From: Marinomonas pollencensis
Lineage (GTDB): Bacteria > Pseudomonadota > Gammaproteobacteria > Pseudomonadales > Marinomonadaceae
Reading direction: 5' to 3'
DNA length: 64,000 nt
NCBI RefSeq assembly: GCF_003387375.1
Contig: NZ_QUNG01000005.1
Span: forward strand, 1-64,000
Shown here piece after piece: positions 1-7,984 of this stretch (positions within the stretch are counted from its first letter, which is position 1; each line of letters starts with the position of its first letter). A program made the position numbers and the translations under genes. The notes under the pieces were generated by a model that did no database searches, had not been told where the DNA came from, and saw only the letters and a list, made by a program, of their open reading frames with translations.

Positions 1-330
1 GCGGTAAACATAAGTCTTTCGTTCCAATTCAGAGAGAGCAAGAGACTTTATGGTGTTTGGTGGAGATTTCTATGTGGGGGTTAGCCGACGCTTACAAGAA
101 AAGCGGCAGTCAAAACTAAAGCTAGAACAGTATCGAAATTTGAGAGGGTGATAATTTTCATCTGACCCTAAATATCCACAAGGGCTTGGCAATAGCTTTG
201 TCAAAGCGTCCTGTTCGAATATTGAGTGACTTTTAAAGCCGAAAAACCATAAACGCCTATCACAGAAACTTATGGGGGATAATAATTTAAATCGGCACCT
301 AAATATCATGCAATTTTAGAGAATAATAAA
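1..330. other. Gene-poor left edge
   Basis: No convincing gene is seen here. A 33-codon plus-strand frame (50-151) ends in a charged stretch (R-R-L-Q-E-K-R-Q) and could be the tail of a broken gene, but I do not recognise it. The minus-strand frame over 70-309 has no family features or ribosome binding site and looks like chance. The stretch is AT-rich like the operon to its right and is probably part of the same accessory segment, whose left end lies outside the window. Confidence 0.4.
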
Positions 331-365
331 AAATAAAACCTCCCCCTCTTTAAAAAGAGGGGGTA
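331..365 (-). terminator. Rho-independent terminator of the PARIS-like operon
   Basis: A perfect 10-bp stem (CCCCCTCTTT at 342-351 with AAAGAGGGGG at 354-363) lies 17 bases past the stop of the DUF4435 gene. Read leftward, it is followed by AGG and a T-rich run (TTTTATTTTTT). This is the expected end of the three-gene leftward transcript. Confidence 0.8.
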
Positions 366-381
366 TAATCAAAAGGGAAAA

Positions 382-1278
382 TCAGGAAATCTCTTGAATA
401 TATCCACCTTCATCAACTATTTTTCTTATAGCATCACCCAACTCACTCAATGGTTCTAAATTACAATATCTGGCTAACTTAAACTTGAACCCGTCATTAT
501 GAGGATAATTAGCACCTTTGTAACCCAAGTAATCCCTTAGCGCTTTTAGAAGATAGTCTTTTCCTGATACTGCATATAGAGGATCCCCTAACCCCTCAAT
601 AGATTCAGATACCTTACTATAAATTTCATCAAAACCGTCTTCACCAATGGCTTCGATAATCTGGTTTTTTATCTCAAGAATGAGATCCGAAACTTTATTT
701 TCGCAAGGCACACTGCCCCTACGATTACTGATTTTTTTACAGAGTTCATGATAACTATTAGAAACAGTAGTAATATTAGGTAAAACCTTCCAAGAAACAG
801 CATAAATTTTAAACAATTCTAGCAAATCACGTTCTAATTGCCTTTTGAAATCCAACCACTCTAATTGAGCATAAGCATCTTCTTTTAAAATATTACCAAG
901 TGAGTCTTGTAATAACTCAGCACTTGCATCCTCACAAAACAAATAATTTTCTATGCAATATAACCTATGTTGAAACAATCCATTATGTGGAGCTTCTCTT
1001 TCTCCAAGCAACAGATCTAAATCACCATCAATCACGAATAATGCGGGGAACTCTTCACTATATTCCTTACACTTATTCACAACTTTACTTCGCCCACCTA
1101 ATGGAATTATTTTTTTTATTCTTACTTCATCATTTACAACTCTGGAAAAAAGTTTTGTATAGAACGCTTCAGACCCTAAATCTTCTACATAAATCTCAAT
1201 GTCCTGCAACTTTCTATAATGAAGGCCTATACTGTCTAATGCTGGTTCTGACCATACAGGAAGCTGATACATCTTCAT
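382..1278 (-). CDS. ariB: DUF4435/TOPRIM-type nuclease, AriB-like (PARIS)
   Basis: A protein of 298 residues with the layout of DUF4435 proteins. There is an N-terminal acidic motif Y-V-E-D (E32), an acidic cluster I-D-G-D-L-D (D84, D86, D88) as in TOPRIM folds, and the family motif Y-C-I-E-N-Y-L-F (107-114). In the known PARIS system AriB is the toxic effector, a TOPRIM nuclease held inactive by the AriA ATPase; it is released when AriA senses phage anti-restriction proteins and then cleaves host tRNA. That role is transferred from the family and not shown here. The ATG overlaps the upstream ATPase stop by 4 bases (ATGA), so the two are translationally coupled. Base composition is clearly more AT-rich than the housekeeping genes to the right. 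Other AAA plus DUF4435 pairs exist, so subtype is less certain than family. Confidence 0.8.
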   Translation of the reverse strand: MKMYQLPVWSEPALDSIGLHYRKLQDIEIYVEDLGSEAFYTKLFSRVVNDEVRIKKIIPLGGRSKVVNKCKEYSEEFPALFVIDGDLDLLLGEREAPHNGLFQHRLYCIENYLFCEDASAELLQDSLGNILKEDAYAQLEWLDFKRQLERDLLELFKIYAVSWKVLPNITTVSNSYHELCKKISNRRGSVPCENKVSDLILEIKNQIIEAIGEDGFDEIYSKVSESIEGLGDPLYAVSGKDYLLKALRDYLGYKGANYPHNDGFKFKLARYCNLEPLSELGDAIRKIVDEGGYIQEIS

Positions 1279-2621
1279 TTACGCTCTCCATCAAGTGGAA
1301 CGTACATGTGATTTCGCCCTCCAATAATTGCAGGAGAATGTGTTGCTAATATTAGTTGCAAGCCTGAGTTTGCTTCTTGAACTGCTGAAACGTACATATC
1401 TTGCCAAGAAATATGCAAAGACAACTCAGGCTCATCGACTATAAAAATTCCGCTCCTCAATGTTTTATCTAAAATAAGGTGTGTAAACATTATTAATATT
1501 TGCCGCTCGCCAGAAGATAAAATTGACAAGTTTTTTTTATTATTGTTTATGTATACACTTATATCTCCAAATTGATCAATGTTTATTTTTTTCTCTGTCT
1601 CAGAAAGAAATTTATTAATAATATTTGTTAGCTTATCTAGCTTTCTATAAAATGTTGTTTTTGAATATTGATATTCTTCGACCAACTCAAAAATTCTATT
1701 AATTCTATTTAATTGATTCTGATTAACAAACCAAGCAACCATATCTTCCTGCTGTTCAGGCGTTAATTTAGAGTTTCCTTTAAACTCTTTGTCCATTGCT
1801 TTTGCTAAGTTTTCAAATTTTGTAAAAAAATCATTAAACTTTGTTTCAAACCCATCTATAGATAATTCTAAGTTTTTTAACGTATCTATAATTGTTGATT
1901 GTTTTTTCTTTAACAAAGCTAAAGCATCAACATTCGGAAGTTGAGCACTTTCACTTGCATCAGTAAAAGACAATGAATCAAGTATTATTTTATCTCTTAA
2001 TGTATTTTCTGCTCTAGACTGACGCACCCTTGCTACTCTAAACTCTTCAGATACGAGTTTTAAGACCTCATCTATACTAGTGTCACCAGTTTTTCTTTGA
2101 AATCTATCTCTTTCTCTAGATGATGCCGAATTAAAAGCGCTTGACCACCAATCTTCTTTATTTTTCTCTTGAGATGTTTTTATAAATCGACGATCAAGAC
2201 TTAGAAACATGGGGGATGTTATTTTACGTATTTTACTAATAACAGAACTTGCACTTTCATTAGATTCATCAGCAAATTCCATTTCATTATGTTCAAGTCT
2301 AATTTTATCACTCTCATTCAAGAGACAAGAGAAAAATTCGCCATCTATATCAAGATAAAGACAAATTGTTTTTTTATCTTTATCTTTTTTATATGCAATT
2401 GATATTTTTTTATTCTTTTCCTCCAGAATAATGGTTGCACTTTCAAAACCTATAGACCTTATTTCTTTAATATCTGGGGATATCATGGAAACAATCAATT
2501 TTAAGACTGTTGTTTTTCCACTACCATTTAATCCAGCAAAAAAATTTACATCATCTCTAAATGAGACATCAAAATCTAAATATCCATGAACCTTAGATGC
2601 TTTAAAACTTATTAACTTCAT
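1275..2621 (-). CDS. ariA: AAA/OLD-like ATPase, AriA-like (PARIS)
   Basis: A protein of 448 residues with an SMC/ABC-type ATPase head split by a long helical insert. Walker A is G-L-N-G-S-G-K-T-T (30-38). The signature is L-S-S-G-E-R-Q (about 368-374). Walker B is F-I-V-D-E-P-E (D396, E397), with a switch histidine in L-A-T-H-S-P (H428). Residues of roughly 150-340 are rich in K, E and N and look coiled-coil or helical. It lacks a C-terminal TOPRIM domain, unlike OLD or GajA; that function is supplied by the next gene. This is the arrangement of PARIS, where AriA forms the sensor and scaffold that sequesters AriB. The start lies 9 bases after the stop of the DUF2513 gene, so all three are probably one transcript. 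Strongly AT-rich. Confidence 0.8.
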   Translation of the reverse strand: MKLISFKASKVHGYLDFDVSFRDDVNFFAGLNGSGKTTVLKLIVSMISPDIKEIRSIGFESATIILEEKNKKISIAYKKDKDKKTICLYLDIDGEFFSCLLNESDKIRLEHNEMEFADESNESASSVISKIRKITSPMFLSLDRRFIKTSQEKNKEDWWSSAFNSASSRERDRFQRKTGDTSIDEVLKLVSEEFRVARVRQSRAENTLRDKIILDSLSFTDASESAQLPNVDALALLKKKQSTIIDTLKNLELSIDGFETKFNDFFTKFENLAKAMDKEFKGNSKLTPEQQEDMVAWFVNQNQLNRINRIFELVEEYQYSKTTFYRKLDKLTNIINKFLSETEKKINIDQFGDISVYINNNKKNLSILSSGERQILIMFTHLILDKTLRSGIFIVDEPELSLHISWQDMYVSAVQEANSGLQLILATHSPAIIGGRNHMYVPLDGERK

Positions 2622-2630
2622 AATAAAAAA

Positions 2631-2990
2631 CTATCCTTTAAACTGCGACATAGCAGCATCATTTAATGCCATCTTTAGGAGATCAAGAGTCAGTGAGAGA
2701 CCTTTGGATTTGATGGATTCTTTGGCTTTGCTCCAGATAGTGTCGTTCCTAGAAGCATCTAAAAAATCATGCCCTGAGAAAGTTAAACTTTTTATAGACC
2801 ACTTAGTACCATCCGCGAGAGTAGAAGAACTTTTGCTTTCTACAAGGCCTGCTTGATCTAGTAACTGAATATGATAATTAATCTGTTTTTTATCGTAATT
2901 TTCTATGGCTGGTACGAAAGGAATGACATGATCATCCTTTTCTTCGACGGCTAGTAAGATTTTCCTAGCCAAATCCATATCTCGCTTCAT
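2631..2990 (-). CDS. DUF2513 family protein, first gene of the defence operon
   Basis: A protein of 119 residues with the DUF2513 signature start M-K-R-D-M-D-L, then L-L-A-V-E-E, Y-H-I-Q-L-L-D-Q-A-G-L-V and L-T-F-S-G-H-D-F-L. The pattern suggests a winged-helix-like fold. Such proteins are common in prophages and islands, and their function is not established. It is followed after 9 bases by the AAA ATPase, so it is likely co-expressed with it as regulator, sensor or accessory factor (inference). An AAGGG sequence sits only 2-3 bases before this ATG, so the second ATG four codons later is possible, but the family usually begins at this one. Confidence 0.75.
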   Translation of the reverse strand: MKRDMDLARKILLAVEEKDDHVIPFVPAIENYDKKQINYHIQLLDQAGLVESKSSSTLADGTKWSIKSLTFSGHDFLDASRNDTIWSKAKESIKSKGLSLTLDLLKMALNDAAMSQFKG

Positions 2991-3097
2991 ATCCCTTATT
3001 TCCCTATAGCTATACTGAAAATTATTTTACTATGTTTTATTTGTCTTGAATTGTCACCATTTGAAAACATTTTTATTGTCTTCTTTTTCTGGCCATC

Positions 3098-3138
3098 TGA
3101 TCGCTCCAGTGTTGGCAAATCCTACACTGGAGCGATCA
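3098..3138. repeat. 15-bp perfect inverted repeat
   Basis: TGATCGCTCCAGTGT (3098-3112) is repeated inverted as ACACTGGAGCGATCA (3124-3138) around an 11-base loop. No T-run follows on either strand, so it is not a standard terminator. It lies in the junction between the defence operon and the tRNA genes and could be a protein-binding site, a transposon end or a recombination relic. Confidence 0.7.
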
Positions 3139-3293
3139 AAACTACACAGGCGCACATCACCGTCGCGTCGCGGTTTGCGTCGAAGGTCACACTCCTTTAT
3201 CTATCCAGATGCTTAACGGCTTTGTCTTTTCTCTAGGCGGTTTATCCGATCGCTAAACACAATAACTGACTCATCTATCTTCTGATTCAATCA

Positions 3294-3470
3294 ATGCCCG
3301 AGTACACTTTCACACACGACTTCAACATGAATTGCGGAAATGGAAATACCACAACACCAAATAAACCACTTATTTCGTTAGCCAAAGCTTCTGAGCTGCG
3401 TTCACAAGGGAATATGGGTATGTTCAATAAGAATGTGGAATTTGACTTAAAACGGCGACACAAAGCTTGA
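3294..3470 (+). CDS. Unrecognised 58-residue ORF, possible gene remnant
   Basis: An open frame of 58 codons from ATG to TGA with a basic end (L-K-R-R-H-K-A). There is no clear ribosome binding site, signal peptide or membrane segment, and I do not recognise the product. Its position between an accessory operon and a tRNA 3' end would suit the tail of a decayed mobile-element gene, but no catalytic motif of a tyrosine recombinase is present. It may be a chance frame. Confidence 0.2.
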   Translation: MPEYTFTHDFNMNCGNGNTTTPNKPLISLAKASELRSQGNMGMFNKNVEFDLKRRHKA

Positions 3471-3542
3471 GAGACAACGGTGAGCCATCAAAAAAGAGGT
3501 CTGAGAGCTTTAGGTAGTAAGAAGTTAACAAAATACTGAGGA

Positions 3543-3618
3543 TGGTGCCCAGAGACGGAATCGAACCGCCGACACGAGGATTTTCAATCCTCTGCTCTAC
3601 CGACTGAGCTATCTGGGC
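3543..3618 (-). tRNA. tRNA-Phe (GAA), copy 1
   Basis: A 76-base cloverleaf read on the minus strand, with acceptor arm GCCCAGA/TCTGGGC, discriminator A, encoded CCA, D-loop AGCTCAGTCGGTAGAGC, anticodon loop TTGAAAA (anticodon GAA) and T-loop GGTTCGATTCC. It is identical to the copy at 3706-3781. Its 3' end faces the accessory segment to the left, the usual orientation for tRNA-targeted integration. No strong promoter of its own was seen, so it may depend on read-through from the upstream copy. Confidence 0.97.
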
Positions 3619-3661
3619 AAATCAAGAATTCATGGTTTTTTGGGAATAAACCATTTTTGCC

Positions 3662-3700
3662 AAAAAAAAGGCCACCTACTAATAGATGGCCTTTCTTTTT
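3662..3700 (-). terminator. Terminator between the two tRNA-Phe genes
   Basis: Hairpin AAAGGCCA ... TGGCCTTT with an 8-bp stem. Read leftward it is followed by a run of eight T, so it would end transcripts from the upstream tRNA-Phe. The plus strand also has a T-run, so it may work in both directions. Confidence 0.7.
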
Positions 3701-3705
3701 AATCA

Positions 3706-3781
3706 TGGTGCCCAGAGACGGAATCGAACCGCCGACACGAGGATTTTCAATCCTCTGCTCTACCGACTGAGCTATCTGGGC
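3706..3781 (-). tRNA. tRNA-Phe (GAA), copy 2
   Basis: Identical in all 76 bases to the copy at 3543-3618, with anticodon GAA and encoded CCA. It is preceded by a near-consensus sigma-70 promoter with a GC-rich discriminator, as expected for a stable RNA gene. Confidence 0.97.
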
Positions 3782-3792
3782 AAGTGCGGCGT

Positions 3793-3820
3793 ATTATAGA
3801 GGAGTCACTTTGTTCGTCAA
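3793..3820 (-). promoter_or_regulatory. Sigma-70 promoter of tRNA-Phe
   Basis: Read leftward: -35 TTGACG (3815-3820), 16-bp spacer, -10 TATAAT (3793-3798), then a GC-rich discriminator ACGCCGC just before the tRNA. The GC-rich discriminator is typical of stringently controlled stable RNA promoters. Confidence 0.85.
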
Positions 3821-3869
3821 TAGTTTTTTTAATTTTTTTAACAAAAACTTAGAAAAGCGCTGAGGTCTG

Positions 3870-3900
3870 TTATTATCTCCTGATATCAAGGAGATAATAA
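3870..3900 (+). promoter_or_regulatory. Inverted repeat that buries the trmL ribosome binding site
   Basis: TTATTATCTCCT (3870-3881) is perfectly inverted as AGGAGATAATAA (3889-3900) around a 7-base loop. The right arm contains the Shine-Dalgarno AGGAG and ends exactly at the trmL ATG. In RNA the 12-bp, mostly A-U stem would hide the ribosome binding site. Confidence 0.7.
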
Positions 3901-4374
3901 ATGCTTCATATTGTTTTATACCAACCAGAGATTCCACCTAATACAGGTAACGTCATTCGCCTTTGTGCCAACACTGGCTACCAGCTTCATTTGATCGAAC
4001 CATTAGGTTTCGATTTAGAAGACAAGAAGCTGCGCCGCGCAGGGCTGGATTACCATGAGTTCGCTAATCTGAAACGCTACCCTGATTTTCAGGCATTTGT
4101 GGAACAGAATGATATCGGCACAGTGTACGCACTCACCACCAAAGGTAGCCGCCCTCACAGTGAGGCTGAGTTCAAAGAGAACGATGTTCTCGTATTTGGT
4201 CCAGAAACTCGAGGCTTACCTGCGGAGTTTATTGAAGCACTGCCTAAAGAGCAGCGCTTGCGCTTACCTATGCAGGCTAATTCACGCAGCTTAAATCTGT
4301 CTAATACGGTTGCCGTTATGGTCTATGAATCATGGCGTCAGCTTGGCTATAAAATGCCGAATGGCGACCAATAA
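3901..4374 (+). CDS. trmL: tRNA (cytidine(34)-2'-O)-methyltransferase TrmL
   Basis: A SPOUT-class methyltransferase of 157 residues, the normal length for TrmL/YibK. It methylates the 2'-O of the wobble base in tRNA-Leu isoacceptors using SAM. Visible family motifs are the start [12 protein letters not shown] (7-18), [16 protein letters not shown] (about 100-108) and the trefoil-knot end L-N-L-S-N-T-V-A-V. The start follows AGGAG inside a hairpin that may control translation. The next gene begins 15 bases downstream on the same strand. Confidence 0.95.
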   Translation: MLHIVLYQPEIPPNTGNVIRLCANTGYQLHLIEPLGFDLEDKKLRRAGLDYHEFANLKRYPDFQAFVEQNDIGTVYALTTKGSRPHSEAEFKENDVLVFGPETRGLPAEFIEALPKEQRLRLPMQANSRSLNLSNTVAVMVYESWRQLGYKMPNGDQ

Positions 4375-4389
4375 TAAAGCAGGGACAAG

Positions 4390-5502
4390 ATGAATTCGCT
4401 TGGCATACTTTTAAGACGCAATAAAAAAAATAACCGTTATCGGTATCGTAGCGAGGTTTATCTTCACGATAAACAAGACTTAAAAAAGCGCTTCTTGTTG
4501 CTGTTACTTGTTATTGGTATGCATTCTGTCGCGATGGTGTTCTTTGAAGACCTGAACTGGTGGCAAGCGTTTTGGCTGACCATGACCTCCACCAGCACCA
4601 CGGGCTATGGCGACATATCTGCCGCTACCTTTTGGGGACAACTGTCCACCATCGTACTCATCTACTGCATGGGCATTACTCTGTTAGCCCAAATAGCCAG
4701 TGATTACATTGAACTGCGGATAACACGCAAAGAAATGCGCATTAAAGGCCGCATGGAGTGGAATGCTATGCAAGATCACTTACTCATCATTAATACGCCA
4801 AAATACGATGCCGAAAGGTACCTTGATTTACTCATAACACAGGTGACTAACACACCTGAGTTAGCCGATATTCCGATTCAAATTCTCACCCCTGACTTTC
4901 CAGAAGGTTTGCCATTAAAGCTGCGTTCTTTAGGTGTCGTTCACCAGACCGGCGATGCGACCACAAACGGTATGCTGTTGTCTGCTGGAGCGGATAAAGC
5001 CAAATACATTATTCTCCTTTGCCCAGATTATCAGGCGCCACACTTCGACAGTGTGTTGTTTGATACGCTGCATAGAATCCAAGCGCTGAATTCCTCGGCC
5101 TTTGTTCTCGCAGAAGCCATCGATGACAGCAACAGAGGGCGTTTCAAAGCCGTTGGCGCCAATGCGGTCATTCGCCCAGTACGCGCTTATCCAGAGATGC
5201 TAGTGCGCTCACTGATCGCGCCAGGGACAGAACAAGTATTAGAGAATTTGTTTCGTTATGAGGGCGACCACACGATCCGTGTCACGATCCAATTGGAAGG
5301 GTTCTCTTGGGCGGATATTGTCACTAAGCTGATCCAAAATAACATAGGAACTGCCTTAGGGTTTGAGAACCCCGATGGGGACATAGTTACTCACCCCGAG
5401 CCAACGGAGAAGGTCTCAGTGCGTTCGTTGATCTTGCTGGTAGGGGACAAACAAGTGCTGCCCAGCCAAGCCGTCATTCAGGGATTTTTTAAGCCCTGCT
5501 AA
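4390..5502 (+). CDS. Two-TM potassium channel with RCK/TrkA-N-like domain
   Basis: An inner-membrane channel subunit of 370 residues. It has TM1 at about 34-52, a pore helix and selectivity filter T-T-G-Y-G-D (70-75), then TM2 at about 83-103, followed by a cytosolic domain from about residue 125 with alternating beta-alpha segments, typical of RCK/TrkA-N domains that gate on ligand binding. TTGYGD is a K+-selective filter. The basic N-terminus (R-R-N-K-K-N-N-R-Y-R-Y-R) fits the positive-inside rule. It is probably co-transcribed with trmL and is followed directly by a strong terminator. Confidence 0.85.
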   Translation: MNSLGILLRRNKKNNRYRYRSEVYLHDKQDLKKRFLLLLLVIGMHSVAMVFFEDLNWWQAFWLTMTSTSTTGYGDISAATFWGQLSTIVLIYCMGITLLAQIASDYIELRITRKEMRIKGRMEWNAMQDHLLIINTPKYDAERYLDLLITQVTNTPELADIPIQILTPDFPEGLPLKLRSLGVVHQTGDATTNGMLLSAGADKAKYIILLCPDYQAPHFDSVLFDTLHRIQALNSSAFVLAEAIDDSNRGRFKAVGANAVIRPVRAYPEMLVRSLIAPGTEQVLENLFRYEGDHTIRVTIQLEGFSWADIVTKLIQNNIGTALGFENPDGDIVTHPEPTEKVSVRSLILLVGDKQVLPSQAVIQGFFKPC

Positions 5503-5506
5503 TAAG

Positions 5507-5539
5507 CAAAAAAAACGAGGCAAATGCCTCGCTTTTTTT
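5507..5539 (+). terminator. Bidirectional terminator between channel gene and yfhL
   Basis: Stem CGAGGCA/TGCCTCG (from 5516 to 5531) with a short loop, flanked by an A-run on the left and seven T on the right. It can end both the rightward channel transcript and the leftward yfhL transcript approaching from the other side. Confidence 0.85.
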
Positions 5540-5553
5540 AACGGCTATGGGAA

Positions 5554-5808
<255 letters not shown>

Positions 5809-5854
5809 TCACTCCTAACGATCAGCAAGCGCAACCTTGCTAGATCCAAATAAC

Positions 5855-6397
<543 letters not shown>

Positions 6398-6519
6398 TTA
6401 TTTACTGTCCACTTTGTATTCCCATTGAGGGGTCGCATCATATAGGAATACGCCCCCTTTCTCAATTCACTGATCACATTACTAACATGCGCAATATGTA
6501 TACAGCTAATTGAGTTTTG

Positions 6520-7062
6520 TTATATTGCATATGGTGCTAAAAATTGCTTCACCAATGAAATCGCCAAAAAGAGAAAAATAGGCGATAAATCCAGCCCACC
6601 TAAAGTCGGAATAACACGATGACAGGCTTTATATAAGGGCGCGGTAATCTGCCCTACCAACATTGCGCCAGGGTGAGTAGCTCCCGGCGCGACCCAACTC
6701 AAAATCACCGAGATTAGCAACGCCCAGAAGTACAAATCCAATAGATGGTATAAGGTGCCGACTACCGTGAATATCGCATAATGAGCCGGTGTCGCACTAA
6801 ACCCTGCCATCATGAAAATCAGTGTCGTCGTTAATAATTGTACTGCCAATGCTAACACCAGGCATGACGTATCTAAGCGGCCAATAGGCGGAATAACCTT
6901 ACGTAAAGGCAACAACAAAGGACTCGTTGCCTTTACTATACCTTGGCTAATCGGGTTGTAAAAATCCGCTCGACTAAACTGCAATACCAAACGCAGTAAG
7001 ACGATAAACAAATACAAGTTGGCAATGGTTTTGATCAAGAACACAAATGGATCGGACGTCAT
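6520..7062 (-). CDS. yggT: YggT family membrane protein
   Basis: A protein of 180 residues with two copies of the YggT repeat. Each has a hydrophobic helix pair around a loop of the form N-P-I-S...P-L-L-L-P-L-R-K-V-I-P-P-I-G-R-L-D or T-A-P-L-Y-K-A-C-H-R-V-I-P-T-L-G-G-L-D-L-S-P. It is an integral inner-membrane protein of poorly defined role, linked to osmotic stress in E. coli. The start was moved inward from 7107 because AAGGA precedes the ATG at 7062. It begins 19 bases after the proC stop, the classic yggS-proC-yggT order. Confidence 0.9.
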   Translation of the reverse strand: MTSDPFVFLIKTIANLYLFIVLLRLVLQFSRADFYNPISQGIVKATSPLLLPLRKVIPPIGRLDTSCLVLALAVQLLTTTLIFMMAGFSATPAHYAIFTVVGTLYHLLDLYFWALLISVILSWVAPGATHPGAMLVGQITAPLYKACHRVIPTLGGLDLSPIFLFLAISLVKQFLAPYAI

Positions 7063-7081
7063 GGAAAAGTTCCTTGTTAAT

Positions 7082-7903
7082 CTATTGGCCAGAGAACTGG
7101 CTAGCAAGCTGTTTCGAACGATTGGCGCACGCAGTCATCGCATCGTCCACTACTTTATCAATATTAGCGTCTTCAAATGACAACAAGGCTTGTTCCGTTG
7201 TGCCATTTGGTGAGGTAATGTTTTTGCGTAACTGACTGATTGGCGTGTCCAATTCCGTGACCATCTTAGCCGCGCCTAACATGGTATAAGACGCCAAACG
7301 ACGACATGCCTCTTCGTTTAATCCCTGTTCTTGGCCACTTTTAATCATCGCCTCTAAGAAACGGAAAAAGTAAGCTGGTGCACTGCCAGACAACGCAGTT
7401 ACTGTGTGCATATGCGCTTCATCATCGACCCAAACCGAGTCTCCGATACTGGCAAAGACACTCGAAACCCATGCTTTTTGTTCATCACTGGTACGCGCGT
7501 TTGCGATCAAACCAGACATACCTGAACCCACTTGTGATGGTGTATTTGGCATACTACGGACCACGGCAACAGGTTGATTTAGCCATTTTTCAAGCGCGGC
7601 TAACTCCACCCCTGCTGCCACAGAAAGGAAGATTTGGTCGGCGCGTATATGGTCAGAAAAGTCTTCAATAACCCCTTGAATTTGAGCGGGTTTTACACAT
7701 AAAACAACCGCATCGGCCTGGTCCAATGCCGCGTTATTATTGTCCAACATTTCGATACCATACATGGCGCTGTAAGCGGCTCGTTTCTCTGCAGTGCGTG
7801 ATGTTCCCATGATCTTAGCCGCTGGATAGCCAGCTTCGATCATACCGCCAATAATGGCACTCGCCATATTCCCAACGCCAATAAAGGCAATACTTGGTTT
7901 CAT
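7082..7903 (-). CDS. proC: Pyrroline-5-carboxylate reductase ProC
   Basis: The last step of proline synthesis, reducing pyrroline-5-carboxylate with NAD(P)H. A protein of 273 residues, normal for ProC. It has an N-terminal Rossmann motif I-G-V-G-N-M-A-S-A-I-I-G-G-M, then V-R-S-M-P-N-T-P about residue 115-125 and the C-terminal dimer and substrate domain with A-L-S-G-S-A-P-A-Y and N-I-T-S-P-N-G-T-T-E. The ATG is preceded by AGGAT. It sits between yggS and yggT on the same strand. Confidence 0.96.
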   Translation of the reverse strand: MKPSIAFIGVGNMASAIIGGMIEAGYPAAKIMGTSRTAEKRAAYSAMYGIEMLDNNNAALDQADAVVLCVKPAQIQGVIEDFSDHIRADQIFLSVAAGVELAALEKWLNQPVAVVRSMPNTPSQVGSGMSGLIANARTSDEQKAWVSSVFASIGDSVWVDDEAHMHTVTALSGSAPAYFFRFLEAMIKSGQEQGLNEEACRRLASYTMLGAAKMVTELDTPISQLRKNITSPNGTTEQALLSFEDANIDKVVDDAMTACANRSKQLASQFSGQ

Positions 7904-7984
7904 TTCATATCCTAATTAATGATTACAGAACCAGTTACGCAAGCGCACCGACCTCAGTGTAAAATAACGTAATTCATACTCAAA

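Larger units (their letters stand above)
2991..3542. other. Junction between the defence operon and the tRNA-Phe genes
   Basis: No confident gene. The stretch holds the promoter region of the leftward operon (AT-rich, about 3000-3060; no clear -35/-10 pair chosen), a perfect inverted repeat (3098-3138), and an unrecognised 58-codon plus-strand frame (3294-3470). No integrase or duplicated tRNA end was found. Confidence 0.5.

Noticed and set aside
70-309. 79-residue minus-strand frame at the left edge
   Set aside because: No family features, no ribosome binding site and no fit to an operon; probably chance in AT-rich DNA.
900-1349. 149-residue plus-strand frame opposite the AriA/AriB junction
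   Set aside because: It is antisense to two well-supported genes, has no ribosome binding site and its composition is a mirror of the coding strand.
382-2621. Gabija or OLD-type system as an alternative reading
   Set aside because: In those the TOPRIM domain is fused to the ATPase and the partner is a UvrD-like helicase; here the ATPase ends after the switch histidine and the partner is DUF4435.
3051-3236. 61-residue plus-strand frame in the island junction
   Set aside because: It runs through the inverted repeat, has no family resemblance or start signal, and looks like chance.
3294-3470. 58-residue frame as the C-terminus of a tyrosine integrase
   Set aside because: No R-x-x-R, L-G-H or active tyrosine motif is present, so an integrase cannot be claimed.
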